Source: CAYMJK01 sp043101635 (GTDB lineage: Bacteria; Planctomycetota; Phycisphaerae; Phycisphaerales; UBA1924). From it: a stretch of DNA of 31,240 nt. A program made the position numbers and the translations under genes. Every line of letters begins with the position of its first letter. Positions within the stretch are counted from its first letter, which is position 1. Location of the stretch: contig JBICIE010000012.1 in the NCBI GenBank assembly GCA_043101635.1, positions 1-31,240 on the forward strand. The letters run 5' to 3'. Below, piece after piece: positions 14,938 through 22,849 of the stretch. The notes under the pieces are model-generated. The model saw nothing but the letters and a program-made list of their open reading frames with translations. It did no database searches and was not told the origin of the DNA.

Positions 14938-17553
14938 ATGAGTGCGAATCGAAACAGCCGTCCCGCGACCATCTTCGCGGCCTGCGGCCTGGCCGCCGGT
15001 CTCTGCGGCGCCGCAAGCGCCCAGAACAGTCCGTACGTGATCAACATCAGCGGCGCCACGCTGCTGCAGAACTTCATCAACGCGCCCGCGGCGACCAACG
15101 ACTTCATCGACGCCGACGCCGATGGTGTCAGCCGCACCAGCCCGACGCCGGCGCTCGACCAGCTCGCCCCCTTCGGCCTGCCCCCGAGCTTCGGCGGGAC
15201 AAGCCAGTGGTGGATCACCCAGTACCGCGTGGTCGGCTCGGTCAACGGCTTCCAGGAACTCATTGACTGGGGCGGCGGCGGCTTTGCCTGCTCGGATCCG
15301 CTCGGATTCGCGGTCGGCGCCGACATGGTCGAGATCTCCAGCGGCACGGCCGCCGACGGCGCGTTCAACAACCGGGCCGCCTACATCAGCGCGGGGCTGC
15401 CATCCAGCGCGATCTTCAACGCGGAGAATCCCGGCGGCGCGCCGGTCCGGGCTGATTTCGACACGCTGCAGGCCACCTACGCCTCGCCCGGGACGCCTTC
15501 GGCCGGCGGCATCCGGGTCGACATCGCCCCGCTGGATGTGCCGGCCCGCTGGGCCTCGCAGCTCGGCGGCGACACCCCGAGCTTCGACAAGAACCCGGGC
15601 CAGCCCGGCTACGGGCAGAACCCGCGCAGCACCGTTGATACCCGTCCGCTGGCCAGCGGCGGCGCCTGCGAGCCCGGCATCGATCACCTGCTGGCGGACC
15701 TCGGCGCGCTGCGGCTGTTCGACCCGGCGCTGCCCCCCGAGCCGTCGGCGACGGACATCATCTTCGACACCTCGATCGCCTTTGCGCCGATCGCCTGCAT
15801 CACCAACCTCGGCACGGGCGTCGAGCAGCTCGAGATGAGCGAGGTGCGCCACCTGTTCGCGACCGGTCGTCTGCCCAGTGGCGAGAACCTGGTCGCGGTG
15901 ACCCGCGACTCGGGCTCGGGGACGCGCAACGGCTTCAACAACTCGATCGGACTCGACCCAAGCTGGGGCGTCGGCGACAACATGGGCCCGCTGTCGGCCA
16001 TCAGCGCCTGGGACCGGCTCGGGCCGGACTGGGTGCCGTCCAGCAAGGGCGGCTCGAGCCGTCTGGAGGGCACGGTGCAGAACCACCGGCTCGCCGTCGG
16101 CTACACCGGCGCCGAGCGCGGCGTCAACAGCGGCTGGCTCACCGGCGGGCGCATCGAGATCATCGCGGTGCGCAACGACATCGCCGAGGGCCCGCCCGAG
16201 TGGGGCGCCCCGACCCAGTTCAGCCGCCCGACGATCGACGATGTGCTGGACAACGACGCCAACGGCTACATCATCGGCGGGCCGGCGGTGCTGGCGACGA
16301 TCGGCGATCCGCGGTCGGCGCCGGCCGATCTCGGCGGCGTCGGCTGGGCTGATGGCGAGGTGCGCCCGGGGGCGTCGGAGCTGAACGCGGCGATGTGCAA
16401 CGAGCAGGCTGCGGCATACATCAACAACATCACGCGGAGCGTTGACCTGTTCGCCAGCGATCCCGGCGCCGACCCGACGGTGTTCAGCCCGGGCGAGTTC
16501 CTTGCCTTCAACTTCGCCCTGACGGCGGCGACCGACTTCTCGCAGGACCTGACCGATCCGCTGAAGTTCGTCAAGAACAACACCAACCAGTTCCTGCAGG
16601 ACTTCACCCGTCCGCGCAGCGTGCTGGGTGACCCGGCCTACGCGGCCTTCGGCACGGTGACGCGCGATGGCAAGGTTCCGACCCGCGCCAGCGGCGTGAC
16701 CTATACCGACGGCGTCATCAACGGCCAGAACTACCGCAGCCAGGCGGGCGACATCGTCGCCTACGGCGACGACCTGACCAGCCGCAACCGCATCAGCGGC
16801 GACTTCACCGGGGATGGCGCCCGCGACATCGACGACGCCGCGGAGATGATCAAGGCCTGGCAGGACCGCAACGGCGGCCCGGCGTGGAGCGCCCCTTCCG
16901 GCTCGGGCCCGATCGCCGGCGCCCCCGGCGGTGACGCGGTCATCGAAATCCTCGGTGACTTCAGCGGCGACGGCAACTTCGACGCCATCGATGTCCGCTA
17001 CTGGGCCGACGGCCTGGCGATGGTGGGCGGGGCGCTGGACCGGGTAGCGGGGTTCACCGCGGTGGATGACGCCTTCGGCGGGAACTTCTTCGGGACGACG
17101 ATCTCCGGCGGCGGGACCTACACCAACGGCGACAGCCGCTTCGATGTCGCCGGTTCCGGCTGTGTCACGCCCGGCTTCGTGCCCTTCGGCGCCGACGGGA
17201 TCATCGATCTGGCCGATCGCGATTACATCGCGGCACAGTTCATCGGCAATCCGCTGGTCACCGATGGCGAGGCCAACTGGGACGACACCGCCGAGGCGGT
17301 CGGGTTCGACCTCTCGTGCGATGTCACCGGCGACCTGATCGTGAATCAGGCCGATCTCGACGCCATCGATGCGGTGCTCGGCATCTGCTACGCCGACTGC
17401 GACGGAACCGGCACGCTGGACTTCTTTGACTTCCTGTGCTTCCAGAACGCGTTTGCGACCGGCGATCCCTACGCGGATTGCGACGGGACCGGCGCCCTGG
17501 ACTTCTTCGATTTCCTCTGCTTCCAGAACGAGTTCGGCATGGGCTGCCCGTGA
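14938..17553 (+). CDS. Secreted PstS-like substrate-binding protein with type I-like and GC-type dockerin segments
   Basis: The protein is 871 residues from ATG 14938, with GAGGAG upstream. A GTG at 14881 in the same frame would put 19 non-signal residues before the signal peptide. Residues 1-28 (ATIFAACGLAAGLCGAASAQ at the end) form the signal. The next ~550 residues resemble phosphate-type periplasmic binding proteins (INISGATLLQNFI; SEVRHLFATGRLPSGENLVA; and VTRDSGSGTRNGF at about 321-333, the typical PstS SGSGTR anion loop). From about 619 come EF-hand-like dockerin type I repeats (SGDFTGDGARDIDDAAEMI; LGDFSGDGNFDAIDVRYWA; then ADGIIDLADRDYI and CDVTGDLIVNQADLDAID). From about 816 to the end is the GC-type dockerin in two copies. 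The ligand could be phosphate, a related anion or something else. A dockerin-bearing binding protein points to surface attachment rather than simple periplasmic transport. Confidence 0.85.
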   Translation: MSANRNSRPATIFAACGLAAGLCGAASAQNSPYVINISGATLLQNFINAPAATNDFIDADADGVSRTSPTPALDQLAPFGLPPSFGGTSQWWITQYRVVGSVNGFQELIDWGGGGFACSDPLGFAVGADMVEISSGTAADGAFNNRAAYISAGLPSSAIFNAENPGGAPVRADFDTLQATYASPGTPSAGGIRVDIAPLDVPARWASQLGGDTPSFDKNPGQPGYGQNPRSTVDTRPLASGGACEPGIDHLLADLGALRLFDPALPPEPSATDIIFDTSIAFAPIACITNLGTGVEQLEMSEVRHLFATGRLPSGENLVAVTRDSGSGTRNGFNNSIGLDPSWGVGDNMGPLSAISAWDRLGPDWVPSSKGGSSRLEGTVQNHRLAVGYTGAERGVNSGWLTGGRIEIIAVRNDIAEGPPEWGAPTQFSRPTIDDVLDNDANGYIIGGPAVLATIGDPRSAPADLGGVGWADGEVRPGASELNAAMCNEQAAAYINNITRSVDLFASDPGADPTVFSPGEFLAFNFALTAATDFSQDLTDPLKFVKNNTNQFLQDFTRPRSVLGDPAYAAFGTVTRDGKVPTRASGVTYTDGVINGQNYRSQAGDIVAYGDDLTSRNRISGDFTGDGARDIDDAAEMIKAWQDRNGGPAWSAPSGSGPIAGAPGGDAVIEILGDFSGDGNFDAIDVRYWADGLAMVGGALDRVAGFTAVDDAFGGNFFGTTISGGGTYTNGDSRFDVAGSGCVTPGFVPFGADGIIDLADRDYIAAQFIGNPLVTDGEANWDDTAEAVGFDLSCDVTGDLIVNQADLDAIDAVLGICYADCDGTGTLDFFDFLCFQNAFATGDPYADCDGTGALDFFDFLCFQNEFGMGCP

Positions 17554-17585
17554 CCCCGACGACGGCGCGCCCGTGATTATCCGTG

Positions 17586-17620
17586 GCGGCCGGCGCCCTC
17601 CCGCGGCGCCGGCCGCTTTT
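17586..17620 (+). terminator. Strong intrinsic terminator after the PstS-like dockerin gene
   Basis: A perfect 12-bp stem, GCGGCCGGCGCC (17586-17597) with GGCGCCGGCCGC (17605-17616), has a 7-nt loop and is followed by TTTT. It lies about 33 nt after the stop codon. Confidence 0.88.
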
Positions 17621-17800
17621 GCGTGCGCGGACACGTGCCCGGGGCCGGCGGCGGGGCAAGGGCAACTGCGTTTGCCCCGCTGGGGCATCGATGCGAGAAC
17701 GCCTGCTTCCACGTCCGCGTGGCCCTTCGGGCCGGGGCGCCCCAATTCACGGCGGGCCTCCGCCTCGGCGGCGCCGAATCCGGCAGAAGCGGAGTGAAAC

Positions 17801-17828
17801 TTGACCAGGCCGGAACCGAAGATATACT
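17801..17828 (+). promoter_or_regulatory. Sigma-70-type promoter of the ars operon
   Basis: The -35 box TTGACC (17801-17806) and -10 box TATACT (17823-17828) are separated by 16 nt. The expected transcription start, about 7 nt after the -10 box, falls on or next to the arsR ATG at 17835. Confidence 0.8.
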
Positions 17829-17847
17829 TGCACGATGACGCAAGTAT
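17824..17847 (+). promoter_or_regulatory. Predicted ArsR operator overlapping -10 box and start codon
   Basis: This is a perfect inverted repeat, ATACTTGC (17824-17831) and GCAAGTAT (17840-17847), with an 8-nt spacer. It covers most of the -10 box, the predicted transcription start and the first codons of arsR. A dimeric winged-helix repressor bound here would block RNA polymerase, giving autoregulation. The assignment to ArsR is inferred from position. Confidence 0.75.
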
Positions 17848-18230
17848 CCAAACAACCCCCGGCCTCCCCCCGGCACGCCGCGCGGCGCCGGGCCCCGGTT
17901 GACCGGCTGCTGGATCCGGAGTTGTTCAAGGCCCTGGCGGATCCGACGCGGGTGCGGCTGCTGGCGTGCCTGGTGAAGTGCGCCCGGCCGTGCTCGGTGA
18001 GCGAGGTGGCCGAGTGCTGCTCGGTGGACTTCTCCGTCGTCGCGCGGCACCTGACGCTGCTGGCGCGGGCGGGGGTGCTGGCGGCGGACAAGCAGGGCCG
18101 GACCGTCTGGTACGCGCCCCGCACGGCCGACCTGACAGCGCATCTGCGCCAACTCGCCGACGCGCTGGACCAGTGCGCGGCCAGCGGGGCTTGTTGCGCC
18201 CCGGACAGTGGGGAAGCGTGTGACTGCTGA
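17835..18230 (+). CDS. arsR: ArsR-family metalloid-responsive repressor
   Basis: This 131-residue protein starts at ATG 17835. No Shine-Dalgarno is visible, because the promoter -10 box lies just upstream. It has a winged-helix fold (LFKALADPTRVRLLACLVKC, then SVSEVAECCSVDFSVVARHL as the recognition helix, then LARAGVLAADKQGRTVWYAP as the wing). It is unusually Cys-rich: C45, C49, C53 and C61-C62 near the recognition helix, and C114, C120-C121, C129, C131 at the tail. Several of these could form the trivalent arsenite site. The classic ELCVCDL motif of E. coli ArsR is absent, so the sensor site differs. The repressor would release the operator upon As(III) binding and so induce arsC, acr3 and arsM downstream. 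Confidence 0.92.
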   Translation: MTQVSKQPPASPRHAARRRAPVDRLLDPELFKALADPTRVRLLACLVKCARPCSVSEVAECCSVDFSVVARHLTLLARAGVLAADKQGRTVWYAPRTADLTAHLRQLADALDQCAASGACCAPDSGEACDC

Positions 18231-18684
18231 GCGGCGTCATCGCGTGTGCTTTCTGTGCACCGGCAACTCCTGCCGCAGCCAGATGGCGGAGGGCTGGGCC
18301 CGGGCCCTGCACCCACACATCGACGCGTGCAGCGCCGGCACGGATCCGCACGGGCTGAATCCGCTGGCGGTGCAGGCCATGGCCGAGGCGGGCGTGGACA
18401 TCTCGCGGCATACGAGCAAGACGATCGACGCCTGCGATCCCGAGACGCTGGATCTTGTGATCACGGTGTGCGACAGCGCGGCCGAGGCGTGCCCGACGTT
18501 CCGCGGCGGGGCGCGCCTGATGCATCGGGGCTTTGACGACCCGCCAAGGCTCGCCGCCGGCGCTGCGAGCGACGACGATGCGCTGCCCCACTACCGGCGC
18601 GTGCGGGATGAGATTCGCGCCTTCATCGAGATGTTGCCGCAGCTTGTTGCGGCGCCCGCTGCAGCGCCGGAGGCCCGCCCGTGA
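18220..18684 (+). CDS. arsC: Arsenate reductase, LMW-phosphatase (thioredoxin-coupled) type
   Basis: The chosen start is GTG 18220, preceded by GGGGAAG and overlapping the end of arsR, giving 154 residues. GTG 18208 in the same frame is an alternative. The fold is that of low-molecular-weight protein tyrosine phosphatases. The catalytic P-loop CTGNSCR has C13 and R19. The redox pair C84 and C91 (VITVCDSAAEACP) corresponds to Cys82/Cys89 of Staphylococcus aureus ArsC. The enzyme reduces arsenate to arsenite, using thioredoxin to reset the disulfide. The product is exported by the ACR3 protein encoded next, whose start overlaps this stop by 4 nt (GTGA). Confidence 0.93.
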   Translation: MTAERRHRVCFLCTGNSCRSQMAEGWARALHPHIDACSAGTDPHGLNPLAVQAMAEAGVDISRHTSKTIDACDPETLDLVITVCDSAAEACPTFRGGARLMHRGFDDPPRLAAGAASDDDALPHYRRVRDEIRAFIEMLPQLVAAPAAAPEARP

Positions 18685-19787
18685 CCACTGCCGCGATTGA
18701 CGCCCCCGCATGTCCCGCGGCCCGCCCAAGGCGGCTCGGATTCCTCGACCGCTTCCTGACGCTGTGGATCTTCGCGGCCATGGCGCTCGGGGTGCTGCTC
18801 GGACGGTTCGTGCCGGGCGCGGCCGAGGCGCTCGACCGCGTCTCGGTCGGCACGACCAACATCCCCATCGCCATCGGCCTGATCCTGATGATGTACCCGC
18901 CGCTGGCGAAGGTGCGATACGAGAAGCTGCCGGAGGTCTTTCGCGACTGGAAGATCCTCGCCCTCTCGCTGATCCAGAACTGGATCGTCGGGCCGGCGCT
19001 CATGTTCGGGCTGGCGGTGCTGTTCCTGCAGGATCATCCGGAGTACATGATCGGGCTGATTCTGGTCGGGCTGGCCCGCTGCATCGCGATGGTGCTGGTG
19101 TGGAACGACCTTGCCCGGGGCAGCAGCGACTACGCGGCCGGGCTGGTCGCCCTCAACAGCATCTTCCAGGTGCTCTTCTTCGGGGTGTACGCCTGGATCT
19201 TCATCACATGGCTGCCGCCGCTGCTGGGGCTGGAGGGCGCCATCGTTGATGTGAGCGTCGGCGAGGTCTTTCAGAGCGTGCTGATCTACCTCGGCATGCC
19301 GTTCTTCGCCGGCATGCTGACGCGTTTCATCCTGCGCCCGATCAAGGGCGACGAGTGGTACGCGCAACGCTTCATCCCGACGATCGCACCGATCACGCTG
19401 ATCGCGCTGCTGTTCACGATCGTCGTGATGTTCAGCATGAAGGGCGAGCGCATCGTGGCGCTGCCGCTGGACATCCTGCGGATCGCCATCCCGCTGACGC
19501 TGTACTTCATCATCATGTTCCTGGTGAGCTTCGTGATGGCGCGCAAGGTGGGGGCGGGCTACGAGCGGGCGGCGACGCTCGCCTTCACCGCCTCGGGCAA
19601 TAACTTCGAACTTGCCATCGCGGTGGCGATCGCGGTGTTCGGCATCGGTTCCGGCGTCGCCTTCGCCACGGTGGTGGGGCCGCTGGTGGAAGTGCCGGTG
19701 CTCATCGGGCTCGTCAGTGTCTCGTTCTGGCTGGGGCGGCGCCTGTACGGCGCCGACCCGCGCGCTGCAGGCGCAGCGCAGCAGTAG
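18681..19787 (+). CDS. acr3: ACR3-family arsenite efflux transporter
   Basis: A 368-residue integral membrane protein starts at GTG 18681, in a GTGA overlap with arsC. About ten hydrophobic segments are visible, starting with LTLWIFAAMALGVLLGRFV. ACR3 signatures are NIPIAIGLILMMYPPLAKV, LARCIAMVLVWNDLARG (with the conserved Cys at about 134) and FTASGNNFELAIAVAIAVFG near the C-terminus. The protein belongs to the BART/ACR3 superfamily and exports As(OH)3 driven by the proton gradient. It is not related to ArsB. Length and motifs are complete. It is co-transcribed with arsR and arsC, and arsM follows 34 nt downstream. Confidence 0.95.
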   Translation: MTTAAIDAPACPAARPRRLGFLDRFLTLWIFAAMALGVLLGRFVPGAAEALDRVSVGTTNIPIAIGLILMMYPPLAKVRYEKLPEVFRDWKILALSLIQNWIVGPALMFGLAVLFLQDHPEYMIGLILVGLARCIAMVLVWNDLARGSSDYAAGLVALNSIFQVLFFGVYAWIFITWLPPLLGLEGAIVDVSVGEVFQSVLIYLGMPFFAGMLTRFILRPIKGDEWYAQRFIPTIAPITLIALLFTIVVMFSMKGERIVALPLDILRIAIPLTLYFIIMFLVSFVMARKVGAGYERAATLAFTASGNNFELAIAVAIAVFGIGSGVAFATVVGPLVEVPVLIGLVSVSFWLGRRLYGADPRAAGAAQQ

Positions 19788-19821
19788 TGTGATTGCCCGT
19801 GCGGGCAGAAAGGAATCAACC

Positions 19822-20685
19822 ATGACCTCCCCCGACACCATCCGCAACACCGTCCGCGAGGGATACGGCAAGATCGCCCGGGCCGGCCAGTCGCCCCGGC
19901 GGCAGGGTCAGGATTCGGGCTGCTGCGGCGGCGGAGGCTGCTGCGGCCCGGCGTCGCTCACGGCCGATCAGGTTGCAAGCGCCGTCGGCTACGCCTCTGA
20001 GGATCTCGCGGCGATCCCCGAGGGCGCCAACCTCGGGCTCTCCTGCGGCAACCCGACGGCGCTGGCCTCGCTGAAGCCGGGCGAGACGGTGCTCGACCTC
20101 GGCAGCGGCGCGGGGGTGGACTGCTTCATCGCCGGGCCGAAGGTCGGCGCGAGCGGGCGGGTGATCGGCGTGGACATGACGCCTGACATGCTCAGCCGTG
20201 CCCGCGAGCATCTGGCCACGTATGAAGCGCGCAGCGGGCTGGGCAACGTCGAGTTCCGCCTCGGCGAGATCGAGCATCTGCCGGTGGCCGACAACTCGGT
20301 GGATGTCGTCATCTCCAACTGCGTGATCAATCTCTCGCCGGACAAACAGCAGGTGTGGCGCGAGATCGCCCGCGTGCTCAAGCCCGGCGGTCGCGTCGCC
20401 ATCAGCGACTTGGCCCTGCTGCGCCCGCTCCCCGAAGCCGTGCGCAACGATGTCGAGGCCCTGGTGGGCTGCGTCGCGGGCGCGTCGCTGGTGGAGGACA
20501 TCCGGGCGATGGCCGCGGCGGCGGGGCTGGAGCGGATCGAACTGACCTCGAAGGGCGCGTACATCGAGTCGATGACGGCGGGCCAGGATCCGCTGTACCA
20601 GAAGCTCGGCGCGGAGATGCCCGCCGGCGCCGGGATCGCCGACTGCGTCACCAGCCTGGAGATCAGCGCCCGCAAGCCGGGCTGA
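19822..20685 (+). CDS. arsM: Arsenite S-adenosylmethionine methyltransferase
   Basis: The protein is 287 residues from ATG 19822, preceded by AAAGGA. The frame is open to 19612, but that part overlaps acr3. It is a class I SAM-dependent methyltransferase: VLDLGSGAGVDCF is the SAM motif I, and VIGVDMTPDML is motif II. The three conserved As(III)-binding cysteines are in LGLSCGNP (C75), ISNCVINL (C167) and VGCVAGA (C217). An N-terminal CCGGGGCCG (C34, C35, C40, C41) adds further thiols. The enzyme methylates arsenite stepwise to volatile or excretable methylarsenicals in the cytoplasm. Its place at the end of the ars operon agrees with this. The gene converges on the GT2 gene 43 nt away. Confidence 0.95.
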   Translation: MTSPDTIRNTVREGYGKIARAGQSPRRQGQDSGCCGGGGCCGPASLTADQVASAVGYASEDLAAIPEGANLGLSCGNPTALASLKPGETVLDLGSGAGVDCFIAGPKVGASGRVIGVDMTPDMLSRAREHLATYEARSGLGNVEFRLGEIEHLPVADNSVDVVISNCVINLSPDKQQVWREIARVLKPGGRVAISDLALLRPLPEAVRNDVEALVGCVAGASLVEDIRAMAAAAGLERIELTSKGAYIESMTAGQDPLYQKLGAEMPAGAGIADCVTSLEISARKPG

Positions 20686-20728
20686 GTCTGCCGACGCCGA
20701 TGCGCGGTCTTCAGGCGGGCAAGGCGCT

Positions 20729-21823
20729 TCAGCCGGCTGCGTGGGCCTCACGACGCACAGGCGAGACGCCTGTGCCACCGGCGCGATCGGACGCATCCGT
20801 TGCAGCGCGCAGGAGGCCCGTGCGCCACTCGTACCGCTTCAGCAGGATGTGCTGCTGATACAGCGCATCGAGCAGGGCCGGGGCGTACTCGGCGCCGATC
20901 GCGTCGGCGGGGATCTCCTCCAGTGACAGGAACCGCGTGCGCAGGCGTTCGGCGTCCTTCGCTTCGCGCTGGACGAACGCGTGGGCGTAGGCGATCTCGG
21001 CGTCGCTGGTGATGTCGCGCCCGAAGACATCGCGCCCGAAGTGCGGATTGCGGCCGGCAAACAGCCATGCGCTTTCGCCAAGCTTGCGCTCCCGGTCCAG
21101 CACATCCACGGCCGAGTAGCGGTGGTCGTGCGCGGCTTCCGCTTCCGGGCGATACAGCACGGGCAGGTCGAAGTTGCGACCCAGGCGCCAGGCAAGCTCG
21201 ATGTCGTCGTGGCCGTAGGCCATGGGGAAGTCGGTGAAGCCGCCAGCCTGGCGCACCAGTTCCAGCGGCGCCGACATGTTCAGGCCCCAGGCGTGGCGGA
21301 AGCCCCAGTTGCGCCAGCAGGCGTCCGGATCGTGCGCCGCGGCGTCCATGACGTCGTAGAAGAAGATCATCGGCGTGGAGCGGACCAGGCGGTCGAAGAG
21401 CGTGTCATCGTGGGGGATGACCCACCGGCTGCGTCCGACGATCACGGCGCCGGGCAGTCCGAGCCGGTCGGCGGCCTGGCGCTGGGCCTGGATGTGGGCG
21501 TCGACGAAGCCCGGGGCCGGAAGGACATCGTCGTTGAGACTCAGGCAGATGTGTCCGGCGGCCCTTTCGAGGAGGTGATTGCGTGCGGCGTTGTAGCCGG
21601 CGCGCGGGCACTGGATGAGTTCGAGCCCCGGGCCGGCGCCGGCGCTGGCCCATGCGTCGCGGGCGGCGCGGGCGCCGGTGGCGTCGGGTCCGTCGAATCC
21701 GATGAGAATCTGCATCTGCGCAGGATTGACGCTCTGGTGCGCAAGGGCGCGCAGGCAGGCGCACAGTTTGCGCGTGCGTCCGTGGGTGGGAATGAGGATG
21801 GAGACGTCCGGCCGGGTTATCAA
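20729..21823 (-). CDS. Family 2 glycosyltransferase
   Basis: This 364-residue protein starts at ATG 21823. The GT-A fold begins VSILIPTHGRTRKLCACLRA, and a DxD-like nucleotide-sugar site is LSLNDDVLP (N97-D98-D99). A second acidic motif, FPMAYGHDDIELAWRLGR (HDD at 205-207), follows WGLNMSAPLELVRQAGG. This is typical of inverting GT2 enzymes that build cell-surface polysaccharides or glycolipids. Donor and acceptor are unknown. The last 16 residues (GGTGVSPVRREAHAAG) are encoded by a dispersed palindromic repeat that supplies the C-terminal tail. Their loss would probably not hurt the catalytic domain. The gene is divergent from the PilZ gene (128 nt apart) and convergent with arsM. Confidence 0.88.
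   Translation of the reverse strand: MITRPDVSILIPTHGRTRKLCACLRALAHQSVNPAQMQILIGFDGPDATGARAARDAWASAGAGPGLELIQCPRAGYNAARNHLLERAAGHICLSLNDDVLPAPGFVDAHIQAQRQAADRLGLPGAVIVGRSRWVIPHDDTLFDRLVRSTPMIFFYDVMDAAAHDPDACWRNWGFRHAWGLNMSAPLELVRQAGGFTDFPMAYGHDDIELAWRLGRNFDLPVLYRPEAEAAHDHRYSAVDVLDRERKLGESAWLFAGRNPHFGRDVFGRDITSDAEIAYAHAFVQREAKDAERLRTRFLSLEEIPADAIGAEYAPALLDALYQQHILLKRYEWRTGLLRAATDASDRAGGTGVSPVRREAHAAG
20755..20775 (-). repeat. Palindromic REP-like element (GCACAGGCG...CGCCTGTGC)
   Basis: A perfect 9-bp inverted repeat with a 3-nt loop lies in the 3' end of the GT2 gene. On the minus strand it reads GGCACAGGCGTCTCGCCTGT and so on, encoding TGVSPVR. I recall similar TGVSPV / ETPVP-encoding palindromes as highly repeated elements in planctomycete and related genomes. 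Only one copy was seen in this window. Confidence 0.7.
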
Positions 21824-21951
21824 AGTTGCGCTCCGCCCGCTGTGCAGCGCGAAATCGCGCCGGCGTCCCGAAAAACGTCAGACTCGTCCGCCAACGCCCG
21901 ATACAGACATTCGTCCACATGGGCCATCGGCCCGCAGCGGAGAAGACACGG

Positions 21952-22275
21952 ATGTCCAGCACCAGGTTCGAACGCCGCGCCCACGACCGTCGCGATCTCT
22001 CGCGTCCGTGCAAGGTTTTTCTCAAGGACGCCCTGCGGTACGCGCCGGGGACAACCCGCAACGTCTCCGATGGCGGCGCGCTGCTGGAGGTGGGCCCCAG
22101 CCGCCCGCTGAGCCCGGGCGATCCGGTGGACCTGCTGATCAGTTGGACCGGCCAGGCCGTGGTGCGGGCTGAGTCGATGGCGCCTGCGCGCGTGGTTCGG
22201 GTCATCGAGTCGGGCCACGACCGGCAGTTGGTCGCCCTGAGCTTCGAGAAGGCGGCCGCGGCGGCCGCGGCCTGA
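21952..22275 (+). CDS. PilZ domain protein (predicted c-di-GMP receptor)
   Basis: This is a 107-residue single-domain protein from ATG 21952, with GGAGAAG upstream. An in-frame ATG at 21919 would add 11 residues. Both c-di-GMP binding motifs of PilZ domains are present: the RxxxR switch (RRAHDRR, R9-x3-R13) and NxSxxG (NVSDGG, N37 to G42). The beta-barrel strands continue as DPVDLLISWTGQAVVRAES, VVRVIESG and LVALSFEKA. The tail is polyalanine. It probably works as an adaptor that senses c-di-GMP and controls motility, exopolysaccharide or a neighbouring enzyme. The divergent GT2 gene next door is a possible target, but this is inference. Confidence 0.88.
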   Translation: MSSTRFERRAHDRRDLSRPCKVFLKDALRYAPGTTRNVSDGGALLEVGPSRPLSPGDPVDLLISWTGQAVVRAESMAPARVVRVIESGHDRQLVALSFEKAAAAAAA

Positions 22276-22327
22276 GCCAGCCCGGTCCCGGCGGGGATGC
22301 GCCGGCAGAAGTCACTGAGGCGCCGAG

Positions 22328-22678
22328 CTACACGCCGACGGCGGCCTGCTTCTTGGCGGGCGCGACGGCGCGGACCTCGACGGTCGGGGCTTCGGGCGTC
22401 TCGAGCGCCTCGCGCATCTTCCGTCCGACCTTGAACTTGACGGCCCGCTTGGGGGGCACGGTGTCGCGCTCCAGCGTCTTGGGATTCTGTGCCAGACGGG
22501 CCTGGCGCTCCTTGATTTCGAACACTCCGAAGTCGCGCAGCTCCAGACGGTTGCCGTTGCCGAGCTCCACGACGATCTGATCGAGCAGCCCCTGCACCAC
22601 CCGCTTCACGTCCGTTCGCTTGATCCCGGTCTCGGACGCGATCGAATCGATCAGGTGCTTCTTGGTGACATTCGACAT
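22328..22678 (-). CDS. HU/IHF-family DNA-binding protein
   Basis: A 116-residue protein starts at ATG 22678, with GGAGG upstream. The frame extends upstream to 22876, but the extra part covers the promoter. The HU fold is complete: TKKHLIDSIASETGIKRTDV forms the N-terminal helices, LRDFGVFEIKERQARLAQNP leads into the DNA-bending arm, and KFKVGRKMREAL is the last helix. The conserved Pro of the arm is present (QNPKT). A tail of about 20 residues (TVEVRAVAPAKKQAAVGV) extends beyond the normal 90-residue HU and is mildly basic. It binds and bends DNA in the nucleoid. A second, shorter HU paralogue is encoded at 27306. Confidence 0.92.
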   Translation of the reverse strand: MSNVTKKHLIDSIASETGIKRTDVKRVVQGLLDQIVVELGNGNRLELRDFGVFEIKERQARLAQNPKTLERDTVPPKRAVKFKVGRKMREALETPEAPTVEVRAVAPAKKQAAVGV

Positions 22679-22820
22679 GCGGGACCCTCCGGCGCCCTCC
22701 TGGCGCCGCCCATGGTGCCGGACGACCGGGCGGGCGCCTGCCTCTGGCTGCCGCTGGATCGCCACGGACCCTCCCCTTCTCCAGTGAAGGCGGGCGGGAG
22801 ATTCCCCACCCCCGGTCCAC

Positions 22821-22849
22821 AGTATGCCCGGCCCGCAAGTCGCGGTCAA
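22821..22849 (-). promoter_or_regulatory. Sigma-70-type promoter for the HU-like gene
   Basis: On the minus strand, TTGACC (22849-22844) and CATACT (22826-22821) are separated by exactly 17 nt. Transcription would start near 22814, leaving a leader of about 135 nt before the ATG at 22678. Confidence 0.7.

Noticed and set aside
17651..17680. GCGGGGCAA/TTGCCCCGC hairpin after the PstS-like gene as a second terminator
   Set aside because: There is no T-tract, and a much better terminator already lies at 17586-17620. It may simply be a GC-rich palindrome.
14902..17745. 947-codon open frame on the minus strand opposite the PstS-like gene
   Set aside because: It lies antisense to a gene with signal peptide, family motifs and dockerin. 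Its translation is low-complexity (Val/Ala/Gly/Arg) and arises from high GC codon bias.
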